Origin: Canna indica
Taxonomy: Eukaryota > Streptophyta > Magnoliopsida > Zingiberales > Cannaceae
DNA: 64,000 bases
Assembly (NCBI GenBank): GCA_034359265.1
Contig: CP136898.1
Location: forward strand, 39,021,501-39,085,500
Reading direction: 5' to 3'
Shown: piece after piece, positions 22,241 to 34,000 of the stretch
How the letters are laid out: each line of letters opens with the position of its first letter
Position numbering within the stretch: position 1 is the first letter of the stretch
Notes under the pieces: model-generated
The model's input: the letters and a program-made list of their open reading frames with translations, nothing else
What the model was told of the DNA's origin: nothing
Databases searched by the model: none
Made by a program: the position numbers and the translations under genes

Positions 22241-23229
22241 AAAGGAGCGGTTCATTAATTGTTGCATTGGATCTAATGATATATAAAGTTAATTTAATTA
22301 GTACCCCTCCTTGTTTATTTATTGTTTCTTCTTCCTACGCTACTCCATTGACTAAACATTTTTTTTATTCAATAATTGATATCTTTGTTGGCACAGACAA
22401 GAGTAAGTTTTTTTTAAAAAAATTGGTTTTATAAGAGACTCATTAAATGACGTACAAAGACGCAAGAATAATACACACAATACACATTTTATAAGACATA
22501 CAAAAATATGAAATTATGCAAGAATGTCCTAGTTGGCGTTGCACCCACCAGCGGACACTACTAGAATTGTCGTTGTCACCGACGGCTCGGACTGTGGCTG
22601 AATTGTCGATGACGACTATCACGGACGACGTGGACCATGGCATAAGCCTGTCACTGATGTGCGCGTCCCAGATAAGTTGTGACGGTCGACCTCTACCGTC
22701 ACAACTAGTCATCAACAACAACCGCTTGCGTTGCCACTGATATAAACACATCAGCCGCAGCTGCTAACCGTCGATGATATCATTAGCAACTGTGATATTT
22801 GATGCTGCCCAGGCCATCAGTCATTTACGATACGCTTTTAGCACGTAGTGACGGGCAGCCGTGGGTAAGCCGTGGCTGATGTTATATCCTATAACTGAAA
22901 AAAATTAAAATTTTAAATTTTTTTGTATATAATGATATTTATACATTACAATCTATTTACAATCACATATTACAATCACAAAATATCATACACATACATT
23001 TTCAATCAACCATACAAGTTTTACTTAAAAATCATCAATCTAAGTCTCAAATCGGAGTCAAACAAGTATCAAAATATCATATATACAACTATAAGTATAT
23101 AAATAACTATAAGCCTCAAACCAGAGGCAAACAAGTATCAAAATATGAAATGTAAAAGTATAAACATCTATCAAGTATCTAAACATCAAACGAAGGCTAA
23201 CAAGTGACAAAATATAATCAAAAACACGA

Positions 23230-24660
23230 ACATACATCTCACGGCTGCGGTGGAGGCGACAGCGTCTGGGTCGAGGAGGACGACGGCTGCGACATCATCG
23301 GTAGAAGGCCTGAGTGAGATGCAATCTGAGTGAGGAGGGCCTGCATGTTCTGCATCGTCTATCTCAAGTCGTCGTTTGTGCGTCTCTACTCCTCCATTGC
23401 ATGTCGCTGCTCCTCCATCGCCTGTCTCTGCTCCTCTATCGTCGCAATCTACTGTGTTAGCTCGGAATCCAAGGATGCTATCCGGCTCTGGTCCTGCGTC
23501 CGCGATGTCGAGGGTCTCTCACCCGTAGCGGGAGAGGTCGGTGCCCCAAGTGGCCCTAACACAGCGCGTGCATGGCCACTGTCTACAAAGCTATAAACAC
23601 GATTGTGCTCCCAGCCACCTGCCGCCTTGACCCATGCACCTGCATCAAACCTCTCCGGCGTGCCTCCACGCTCGATCACAATCCTTGTGTTGGTCTTCTA
23701 CATGCGTTTATATTTTAAATAATATACATATAAACTATAAATAAAAATTATGTAAATTAAATAGACATAAATACTTACCATGATGATCGAGGCCCTACTA
23801 TCAATGTAGTCCCCCGCTCCTCGTCGTCGACGATGAGTGCGCTCAAACACCTGCATCAACGAGGGGCGTTGGACGGTGTCATCCTCCGTAACTCGTGTCT
23901 TAATTATATTAGAAAAAAAAAATATTAGTATCATTAAACACAATATATAATATTTTAATTAAAAGTAAGAAAATTATACATACCATACGACGCTCATGCA
24001 CCGCAAAAGACACGGAGCCGCCAATGTGGCGTGCCCCCTTGTTGTCCCCCCCCCCCCCCGGACATGCGGTTTCTTAACGCTGTCCGAGAGACCTCTTGCC
24101 ACTAAGGTGTGTCCCACCGCTTAACAAGCTGGTCCCATACAGGTCCAGGAATCTACTCGGGTGCGTATCCCCAAGTTTGCCCAATCTGTGTGGCCCCCAG
24201 CTATCTCATCACGGTCTTACGGGCTTGCTGAAGCAGCCCATTGTAGCGAGCGCGGGCAACGCGCTCCCACGCACTCTCTACAAAAGGAGTCTGGTCCTCC
24301 GACCATGTATAATAAGCCTGTAAAAAAATAAATTTTTTATTATCGATCAATATTTAACATTAACATTAATTTAATAAACATACTTACCGAGAACTCTCGC
24401 CATAGTAAATCCATATGCTCACGGGGCACGTGAGACCATGTAGGCCACGCCTTGTGCATAAACTTCCGGATCGTCCCCGCTATCATGCGTGGGACATCCT
24501 CCTGCTCAAACCTGCACCAAATATAGTACAATTTTATATTATACTTGTGAGGAATTATAAAAAATTTATAAGTAATAATTAATGCATCTACTTAACTTCT
24601 ACCGCGCACACTAACCAATCTGCGTGACTCTCCCTCGGCTGGCGGAGGGAAAATTTTATT
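23230..24660 (-). pseudogene. CACTA second gene, Transposase_24/TNPA-like
   Basis: Minus-strand blocks separated by AT-rich intron-like gaps. One (24340-24531) includes DVPRMIAGTIRKF and WPTWSHVP followed by a WREF segment. Another (23449-23679) includes RFDAGAWVKAAGGWEHNRVYSF. The order and these motifs fit the second protein of plant CACTA elements, which is related to the DNA-binding TNPA function. Continuous exons could not be assembled with certainty. It is probably decayed. A C14 run lies at 24045-24058 and a long G run near 24800. Confidence 0.6.
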
Positions 24661-25012
24661 AGTCCCTTGTGGCCTACGTCTCGATGTAGACGAGCCTGGA
24701 TCAGCTGAAGGAATGGTGGCTGGAGGTGGGGGCATGACGGCCAGATCAGTTGGGGGAATGGTAGACGAATTAGGTGGGGGATGGTGGCCGGAGGTGGGAG
24801 GGGGGGGGGGGGGTCGAATGTGGGGGGATTATGATCGAAGGCGAAGGGTCTGTGGGTACAGGGGTGGCAGGTGGTAATTGTTGGGGGGTAGTCCTACGAG
24901 AAATGCCTCATCGGGCACGCCTTCTCGAACTATAACTGTCAAATATGAATATATAAATACTTCACATTTACAATTATTCATTATCGTCAGTATCATCATC
25001 CGTGTAATACTC

Positions 25013-28000
25013 TTATTCTTGTTCATCTGTATCGGAATCTTCAAATTCTTCTTCTTCTCCCTCATCATCATTCCATCCTTCTTCCTCAAGACGGTTATCG
25101 TCGTTATCAACATATTCTACTTTCAATTGAACTAACTCTGTGTCATCATCCTTGAGTATTGGAGTAACTCGCTCCACTTCGGTAGGATCATCTTCTTGAT
25201 AGAAGTCATCTGTTGGCTCATTCTCTCCAACTACCGAGTCAATTTTTCCTCTGGCTTTAGTCTTACAGACTACACGCCAATCTGTCTTATCTTTCTTTCG
25301 AGACGGATACTGCATATAATATACTTGTTCAACTTGAGATGCCAATATAAATGGCTCATTCGAAGCCAATTTTGATTTATAATTGACCTCGACAATTAAG
25401 TTTATACTTTGGATGAACTCTCATGCCCCTATCGCTTGTATCGAACCACTGACATTTAAAAATGACAACTGATTTTAAATCCGAAAAATTATAATTCTAT
25501 GACTTCTTCCAACAGTCCGTACAAGTCAACATCACATTCAGCGTATGTTGTCCCTTTGTAGATGAATATTCAAGTGTGTGAAATTTATTTCTATTAACAA
25601 AATTACCATTAGAACACTGTACAAGTCATGCCAGTCCGCTAGCAAACTCAAAGATTTGATTATCTATTTCGCCTCTGTGTTCTGGACAGTAAGCTCGAAA
25701 CCAATTAGAGAACTCATGATTGCGTAATCTCTCTAGTTTCTCATCGTTGTAAATTGAGTATTTTATCACCATCTCGACGTCAAATATTTAAATAAACTTT
25801 TCAATCTCTGGACAGTTTAGTAAAACATACAAGTAGGCCAAATGGTATTCTTCGTCGTTTAAGAATCGAGACGGACGAGAACCCAAAGCACGATCAGGAT
25901 AAACAAAAGATATTTAAACAACCATCTGATGGTCGAGATCCCCCGTCGTCGTTCTGTGGAAGATGATTAAGTCATGTCTTGATGGTGAATTCAAAATAAA
26001 ATGAACAGAATGTTGAAATTTCTTGAATTATATATGTTTCTGATATGGAACCTTCAACTGCAGCTGTGTTCTTTACTTTTTTCTTCAGATGATTCATGTA
26101 TCTTTCAAATAAGTACATCCACCGATATTAAACGGGGCCACCAACTCGTGCCTCGTATGCCAAGTGTATTGGTAGATACTCCAACGAGTCAAAAAATGCA
26201 GGAGGAAAAAACTGCTCCAACTTACATATGATTTCAACAATATTATTCTCAAGTGCTGACATATCTTCGACTCGAAAGATATTTGCACAAATGTTTCTGA
26301 AAAATATACTTAATTTTGTCAACGGACCCCAAATCTTATCATGTAGATAAGTTTACATGAATACATGACAATCGTGGCTCCCCCGATATTTTGCCTTCAT
26401 CGACGTTCACACATCGAGATAAGTTTGAGGCATGTCCATCGGGTAATCTGAGTTCTTGGATCCATTGATACACATCTTTCACCTATTGTTTATTTAATAC
26501 ATACGACGCCTTTGGCTTATGAAGTCATCCGTTAACCTCTTGCAACTCTAACTCATGCTTCTTACAAAGTATTTTCACATCATGTCGGGCCTTCACGTTA
26601 TCTTTAGTTTTGCCGGGAATATCCGTCACAGTGTTAAAAATATTATCAAACATATTTTTTTTAATGTGCATGACATCTAAATTATGCCGAATCAGTAATA
26701 AACTCTAATACGACAATTCCCAAAAGATATTTTTTTTTCACCCAGTTATGTGTTTGACCAAAGCCTGAAATTCTTACATTTTAACCAAAACTAATCTCTA
26801 GAAGCAATTCAACATGTGCTAATATATGTTCACCAGACAACATCAGTGGTGGCTCATCTCTTTCGACTCTACATTTGGTAAATTTATCACGATTCTTTCG
26901 ATACTGATGGTTAGACAGTAGGAACCGATGATGATAATCAAAGAAGGAAATTTTCTGACCGTTCTCAAGACTGAAGGATTTTAAGTGTTCCATGCAATAT
27001 GGACAAGAGAGTCACCCATGCGTTCTCCAACCAGACGACATGTCTTTGGCTGAGAAATCATTGATTGTTCATAATATAGCAGCTCATAAAGTAAAGTTTT
27101 GCTTCCAGTGATAATCATAAGTGACAAGTCCCTTAACCCACAATGTTTTCAGTTCATCAATTAGGGATCGGAGAAACACGTCAAGTTCTTTTCGAGGACC
27201 CCTAGGCCCAGAATAATCATCGAAATATAGATAAATTCATCTTTCATATATATTAAGGGTGGCAAATTATAAACTGTTAACAACACTGGTGGCCATACTG
27301 AATACGGAGTTGCCGAATTACCAAACGGATTAAAATCATCCGTGCACAATCCCAACATGATATTTCTGGTATCCCTAGCAAATGAAGGATGACATCTATC
27401 CAAATGTTTCCATGCTTCACTGTCGGATGGATGAGTCATTACTGTATCATCACGACTTCTTGCATGCCAACTCATATAGGGGGCAGTCTTTTCCGACATG
27501 AATAACCTTTGAAGCCTCGATGTCAGTGGAAAATATACTGAAGCACCTTAAAGGGGTATATTTTTTTGTCAGACCGATTTCTTGTCCTTGTAACGAGGAT
27601 GTTCACATATCGGTCATTGCTCCAACTGTGCATTTTCTTTATAATATAAAATGCAGTTATTTGGGCACGTGTGTATCTTTTCGTACCCAAGTCCCAATTT
27701 CCTCATCAACTTTTTTGTCTTATAAAAAGTTGACTCAAACTTATTATCTGGAGGTAGCATACCATTGATAAAGCATGCAATCCGATCAAACGCAACCTCG
27801 TTGATATTACAATCGAACTTAATGTTCAGGAGTTGGTCATTGCCCAAAATCTTGTATATTTAGGACAATTCTTATACAACGGTTCATCGGCAGCTTTCAA
27901 TATCTCGTAAAATTCTACAGCCTCCTTATTCTGCAAGTCAATCTGCATCGCAGGTTGTTCTTCAGTGACTTCAACTGTCGTAGTTTCTAGTAGCTGTACC

Positions 28001-28417
28001 GTCTCAGTCACTGACTCAGCATTGTCATTTAAATGAAATTGTCCGCCAAGACTATCCAGAATCATTGTTTTATAAGGATTATGTGGATTGGAAGAAGAAA
28101 CCAACCACAGTAGAGGATTCATAATGAGTTTGGACAATAGGATTGCTCGACGTCCCGACTTGATGTGATTCCCCGTGATAATTCCATACAAAATATCTTG
28201 GTGTGAATCCTTTTGTATATAGATGCATTGTGACAGTTTCTCGGTCCAAAAATTTTATGTTTGAACATTTTCGGCACGGACATCTAATTTTATCACCACT
28301 AAGGAATTTTTTATTCGAGTAGGGGAAATTTAAGAATTAATTTACGCCTACTCGAAATTCATCCATTATAGCTCCACGATGAATTCGTCGGTATATCCAA
28401 CTTCGATCGCCCGACAT
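25013..28417 (-). pseudogene. CACTA transposase (TNPD/TNP2 type), broken
   Basis: Start at minus ATG 28417. The N-terminus has MSGDRSWIYRR and KIRCPCRKC, the transposase-associated domain. It is followed by the Transposase_21 (TNP2) core at about 26780-27850, with DTVMTHPSDSEAWKHLD and LCTDDFNPFG. A DUF4218 domain comes next (26094-26330; SLEYLPIHLAYEARVGGP), then DUF4216 (25013-25450; QVEQVYYMQYPSRKKDKTDW), and an acidic C-terminus. This is the usual domain order of the CACTA transposase, which cuts at the CACTA ends in the nucleus. A TAA lies about 25 codons after the start, and several further stops and frame changes occur, so it is a pseudogene. Some gaps may be introns. Confidence 0.85.
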
Positions 28418-28856
28418 GTTCTGTCAAAAAGTTAGCAATATCTTTAGGTAATGTCTTTAGGTGGGATGATCATATTCCATTCGGGATTCATCTTATTTAT
28501 ATTGCACTTAGAATTTCTTTTAGCATTAACTTCATTCTAAATTTCGACAGCATCTCTCTGCAGTTATCTGAATACGCATATCATTTGGGCGCATATCGGA
28601 GAACAAGGGATATACAAGCCAAAATTTATAAATGAATAATGACTAAAAGAAATAAACTAAGTGTAATATAAATAACAATGTTCCCAAATTATTCAATTAG
28701 GGACAATTCAAGGGTTGTACGTCGTATAAAAAATCATTTACTTCGTTTACATGAACATACAACCCCCGAACTGATCTAAGATTTTGCAAAATTAAAACTT
28801 AACTCGTCGATGCGTACGTGAAACGTATCAACTCGTCTTAATTTTTTTCTAAATTT

Positions 28857-29230
28857 ATGGATGCCGGTGCGAGTCCACAGCAGACGATTCCGCGCGAGTC
28901 GAAAGTGGACAATTTTGGCGTGAGTCCATCCATTATGGATGATTCTGGCGCGAGTCCAAAGTGGTCGATTCCGGCGTGCGCGAGTCCATCCATTGTGGAC
29001 GATTCCGACATGAGTCCACCGTGGACAATTTGGCCGCGAGTCCATCCATTGTGGATGATTCCGGTGCGAGTCCACCCGTGGAAGATTTGGTCGTGAGTCC
29101 AAAGTGGACGGTTCCGACGCGCGCGAGTCCAATCATTGTGGACGATTTCGGCGCGAGTCCACCGTGGACGATTTAGCAGCGAGTCCAAAGTGAATGATTC
29201 CAGCGCGCGCGAGTTCAAAGTGGACGATTT
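28857..29230. repeat. Minisatellite, GCGAGTCCA...TGGACGATTCC type
   Basis: About a dozen degenerate units of roughly 30-36 bp. Each has GCGAGTCCA followed by CCATTGTGGA, AAAGTGGA or CCGTGGA and then GATTCCGG/GATTTGG. It lies between the transposase gene and the right subterminal region of the CACTA element. Long open frames on both strands here are only an effect of the repeat. Confidence 0.9.
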
Positions 29231-29958
29231 TAAAATTGTAATTACACCCAACTAAAATTAACCCTAATATTTATTCTACCCTAATTAAATCTAATTAATA
29301 AATAACCCTAATTAATTAACAAAACTAACTAAATCTTGCATTAACACTAATTAACAAAACTAATTAACAGTAATTAACAAACCTAATTAAATCTAATTAA
29401 TAACTAATTAATCTATTTTTTTAAAAAAATAAATAAAACAAAATTGGCCGGCGTTGGCCCGGAGAGGGGAGAGGGGAGGAACTCACCTTGGTGGTGACGG
29501 AGTGGGGAGAGGGAGTAGGTGGCGAGGGCTAGGGAGCAAGCGGCAGTGCGGGCGAGGGAGAGGGGGCGGCGGCCCCTCGGCCGTCGATAGACCGTGGACA
29601 ACTAATAATAGTATCAGTGACGGTTGCGTAGCCCTCTCTCAGCCATCGGTGACGTATTTTTTATTTTCGCGCCATTAATTAATAATGACAATCGCTTTTG
29701 GTCGTGGCTAATTTCTTACTTATATCATGGACGACCCTTTGGCCCCCGCTAAGCCGTCACTACTAGGTTATTTCATTTCGCGCCCCGTGCGCGCCATCAC
29801 CTATGAGCGACGACATTGGACGACCGTATACGAGCCGCAGTTGATTGGGTTACATCAGCCACGGCCGCCCCTGCAGTCGTCGAAAAGCCGTGAATGGTTC
29901 TGACGTCCCAGGCGGCCGTCGATGAGCCCCGTGGCTGATAGCTAATATTCTAGTAGTG

Positions 29959-30304
29959 TGAGTGAGATATTCAAGCCGAATTATCATTTTTCTCGTCGCC
30001 GATCTCTCATGTATGTTAATGCGGGACAGGCAAATTGGTATTTTCCTTGGTCATCTTCAAAGCCAATTAAACTTAATTTGCTTCCATACCTACTCTACAA
30101 ACTCAGATGGGATTTGGTGAGGCGAGGACCCTATGTTGTTTCTCTTGCCTAACCTCCCCTCCTCTATGAGATTAGCGTCATCTCCGTCTTACATCACTCA
30201 TCACTACCGTCGATTTTAATCTAACTAAATAGGGTTTAATTATATTAGAATCGTGCGCTAATTACGGACGCCAATTTTAATCTGCCACTAACCTCTGCTT
30301 TTAT
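29959..30304. repeat. Unclassified repeat fragment beside CACTA
   Basis: The segment around 30010-30095 (CAAATTGGTATTTTCC...CTACTCTACAAACTC) is an inverted, diverged copy of part of 38930-39005. The rest is unassigned. The duplicated TBL upstream sequence begins near 30305. Confidence 0.5.
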
Positions 30305-30955
30305 TGTAGTGATCGGAACCGAAGTTCTGGTTCCGGTAAATCGCTATACCTTATTCCTTAAAAAATAAATATCATGTGAAAAACATGGTAGTAAATTAGC
30401 ATGATTAATCGTTGCATTGGATCTAATGATATGTAAAGTTAATTTAAAATTATTACCTCCCTCTTGTTCATTAATTGTTTCTTCTTCCTACGCTACTCCA
30501 TTGACTAAACATCTGGCGCAACTGCACACAAATCAATTCCCTTCATGTTTCAGGTGAATCAGGTATCGATAACTTGAATTCTAGATTGAAATAGGAGAAT
30601 ATATACATGATTGCACGGCAACACTCCACACGTAATATTTAATATAAAATTGAAATAGTTATATGCTTTGTAATGGGTTACAAAAGTCAATTAATTTAAG
30701 GCTGCTTTTGGTTTACCACCAACAACTTCATCTTTTGAGTCTTCATAAGTCCCATGACACAACTAAAAGAAGGCTCAAAGTTCACCGAATCCCTCACCTT
30801 CTCCAAACCTCTCACTTAATTCCCACTGCTGGCAATCCCACAAACACATGCGGTGCATCACCAAAAGCTCCATTCCAACCTCACCAAACCCCTCTCATGG
30901 CGACCCAACACCTTTTCTCTCTGTGACTGTAAGCAGACTTGGCCTCTTCTCACGC

Positions 30956-30964
30956 CTATAAATT
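30956..30964 (+). promoter_or_regulatory. TATA box of the TBL gene
   Basis: CTATAAATT about 90 bp before the ATG at 31049. The same element is kept in the second TBL copy near 59140. Confidence 0.6.
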
Positions 30965-31048
30965 GCTTTCCAACCAACCCCTCACCTTCTCCCAACCTAA
31001 AGGAGAACCTGCACTCCGGCTCACTGATAGATTCCAGCTCTCTAGTTC

Positions 31049-34000
31049 ATGGAGTCTCTCCTTTCTCCCGTCCTCAACCGCAAGTTGCTCCTCTGTGCCA
31101 TCGCCAGCTTCCTCGGGTTTCTTCTTCTCTCCTGCAGCCTTCAGCGAGCCTCCCGGCCAAGCACCGCAATTGCATCGTTAACACATCTGGAGAGCACTTC
31201 CGCCATGGCGGACCTCGCCGGAGTGTCTGTTCCGGCCCCAGCTCCGCAGCCAGCTACGGCGGCCACCATTTATTCTCCTCCTCCGCAGTCCGCAATGGAA
31301 GTAGAGATGGTTGCCGCTTCGCCCTCCGAGCTTGTACTTGCAATGAACTCGTCTCCAGGGAGTTCACAAGCAGTGCATCCGTCGCCGCCGGCAGATGGCG
31401 GCGAGGAGACGACGGTGGAAGAGAAGAAGTGCGATATATTCGAAGGGAAGTGGGTCTTCGACCGATGGCGGTACCCGCTGTATCAGCCGCACTGGTGTCC
31501 TTTTCTGAGCGACCAAGTGAGCTGCCGGAGGAACGGCCGGCCGGACTCTGAGTACGAGCACTGGAGGTGGCAGCCGAGTGGCTGCGACCTTCCGAGGTCA
31601 GTATTAATGAATCAATCTAGATAAAATTCTTTCGTTTTACAGCAACGGTGAAATTGATGATGACGAAGTGTGCATGGGAACAAAAATAGGTATAATGGGA
31701 GGGAGATGCTGGAGAAATGGAGAGGGAAGAGGGTGGTGATAGTGGGGGATTCACTGAACCGGAACATGTGGGAGTCGCTGGCTTGCATGCTCTACTCCTC
31801 CGTCCGCAAAGAGCGCGCCGTCGTCAAGCAGCGCAGCTCCGATTACAAGCTCTTCCGAGCCCTGGTACGGATTTTTCTACTAATTATAATTAAGTTCTTT
31901 TATAGATAAATGACGTCAATATATAGGATTTGAATTTGAGTAATATTTTAAGGGATAAAATATAACTTATATATGTTCGAATCATATACTAATTAGGATT
32001 AAAGCGATCGAGTTGGGTCAGTTTTGATTGTATTCAATTGAGTCAACTTAATGTTGGATATGTTAATCACTAATAAAACTACAATAAATATTTTAAAAGA
32101 CATCATTATTACGAGGCACCGATCTCAACAAAAATAAAAGAACAATTGTTTTTTAAACTAGCGCCTATTAAGACGCTGGTTCCAAATCGGTAGAAACCGG
32201 CGCCGATTTCTTCTGAACCATGCGATGGATTTAAAATACCTGCGACAGATTGGCGCCAGTTTACAGGTTTGAATTTTTCATAAGAAAAAATTGAAATTGG
32301 CTTTTTATTTTTCTAACTATTTTTAAATATTAGAATTATCTTTTTCTAATTGCTTGTGATTTAGTTTTCTTTTCTAAACCCTTAACTATTATAAATTAAT
32401 ACGTTCTTAAATTTAAAAGTTTATTATTATATCATCTTGTATAACTTTTTAAAATATTATAATTAAAAATATAAATAATAATTTTATATTATTATATTAT
32501 AATTTTATATTATATTATTATAATATTTAAAAGAGGCAAAATTCTATTTTTGACATTTATTACCGATGTCGATATTTATAATAGGTGTCGATGCTTAGAT
32601 AATGATACGTTCTTTCTTGTAAATTTTTAATTTTAAATTAAACTCATTTAGAGTAGTACACCAATTTGGGAATTTTAATTTTTTTTAGTGATAGTTTCTT
32701 TGAGTTTTCTAACATTTTATATTAGGGTAAATTTCTATGTTGGTGGTTGACATGAGAGTATAGAAGAACATGTGGTTGAGACGTAGCACTCAACCCGTGT
32801 CCTTAATTGACAAGGGACGAATGCTGATGCGAATGGAATTGGTTTATTTATCTGCTAACGTCCACCATTTTCGTATTATATTATAATAGGAAAGTAATAA
32901 TTTTATATTATAATATATTATTTATTTATTTTAACAAAAATAATTTTATAATATAATTATTATAAAACATAAACACGATCATACACGCACAAAACGTATT
33001 AAAAAATGTACAAAAATACAAAAAAAATACACAAAACGCTACAACTAAAAATTGAACTCAAGACCTAGATAACATAGACGATGCTAGTACCACTTTAGCA
33101 CAATTAGGAGGTTCACATATTATAATATATTTTTTTTAATTATAATATTTAAAAGCGTTAAAATTATAATTTCTATATTTATTATACGTGTCGGTATTTA
33201 TAATAAGTATCGGTATTTGATTTGATATTGATGTTTATAATAGATGTTTGTATTCATGTTTTTTTTTCATAAAATTTTGCCTTTAATTTAAATTCTTTTA
33301 AAGGAGTTTGAATTTAGAATAACGACACCTAGTTAAGAATTTTTTTTTTTTTTTATGATAGTTTAGTTTTCTAATAGTATATATTAGGGTAAATTTCTAT
33401 GTTGGTAGTTGACATGAGAGTATATAACATGTGGTTCAGTGGTTGAGACGTAGCAGTCAACTCGTGTCGTTAAATTGACAAGGGCCAAATGCCTTGAGGA
33501 CGAAATTGGATTATTTATGTGCCTAAGTCTAGGACTGATCATGACCGTTTAATCAATCCATTAACAAATTTTTAAATCGATTGATTTATATTAGTTTTTC
33601 AAAACCATTAACTATAAATCCATCCATTAACTTTAATTAACCCGTACTTCAGTTTCTTTTTTTAACCATTAATTTTCGTTTAACTAATAAAATATTTTAA
33701 TATATAAAAATAATAAAATTATACCAGTTGCAAAATTTATTTCAATTAACTTCAAAATAAAATATACAAATTAAACATAATACTTATAAATAAAAAGTCA
33801 ATGAAGGATAACATCCTCAGAAACAATTATAAAAATTGAATATGTTCAATATGAAATTAAAATCTCTGCTTAGTAAAAATATGTATCATAATATTTTAGA
33901 GACTTGTATATCAAAATAGTTATTCATATTTAAAAAATATATATTATGGGTCAAATTTTAGAGAATTAAATATACTTCAATGTATTATTTTATATAAATT

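Larger units (their letters stand above)
20690..22510 (+). repeat. Segmental duplication, copy 2
   Basis: Homologous to 6245-7010, interrupted at 20838-21920 by a Mutator-like element. It carries the second terminal exon and the left part of the SINE-like insertion (22362-22510, after TTGACTAAACATTT at 22348-22361). It ends shortly before the CACTA terminus at 22556. Confidence 0.85.
22556..29958 (-). mobile_element. CACTA (En/Spm) transposon, degenerate
   Basis: Terminal inverted repeats CACTACTAGAAT at 22556-22567 and its complement ending at 29958. Both sides have GC-richer subterminal regions containing repeated CCGTGGCTGA/CAGCCACGG-type motifs. Inside are two decayed minus-strand genes, a transposase (TNPD/TNP2 type) and a second Transposase_24-like gene. 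The 3-bp flanks are GGA and TGA (2 of 3 match), so the target duplication is imperfect or decayed. Length is 7.4 kb. Stops in both genes make it non-autonomous now. Confidence 0.88.

Noticed and set aside
28776..29251. Several open frames on both strands of 70-137 codons
   Set aside because: They arise from the minisatellite, whose units lack stops in several frames.
22553..29961. Perfect 3-bp target duplication for the CACTA element
   Set aside because: Flanks read GGA and TGA, so only 2 of 3 bases match. The element call rests on the terminal repeats and genes, not on the duplication.
30853..31551. Long open frame overlapping TBL exon 1
   Set aside because: It is an alternative frame of the GC-rich exon. 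The TBL frame has the anchor, PMR5N domain and correct splice phases; this frame has no domain.
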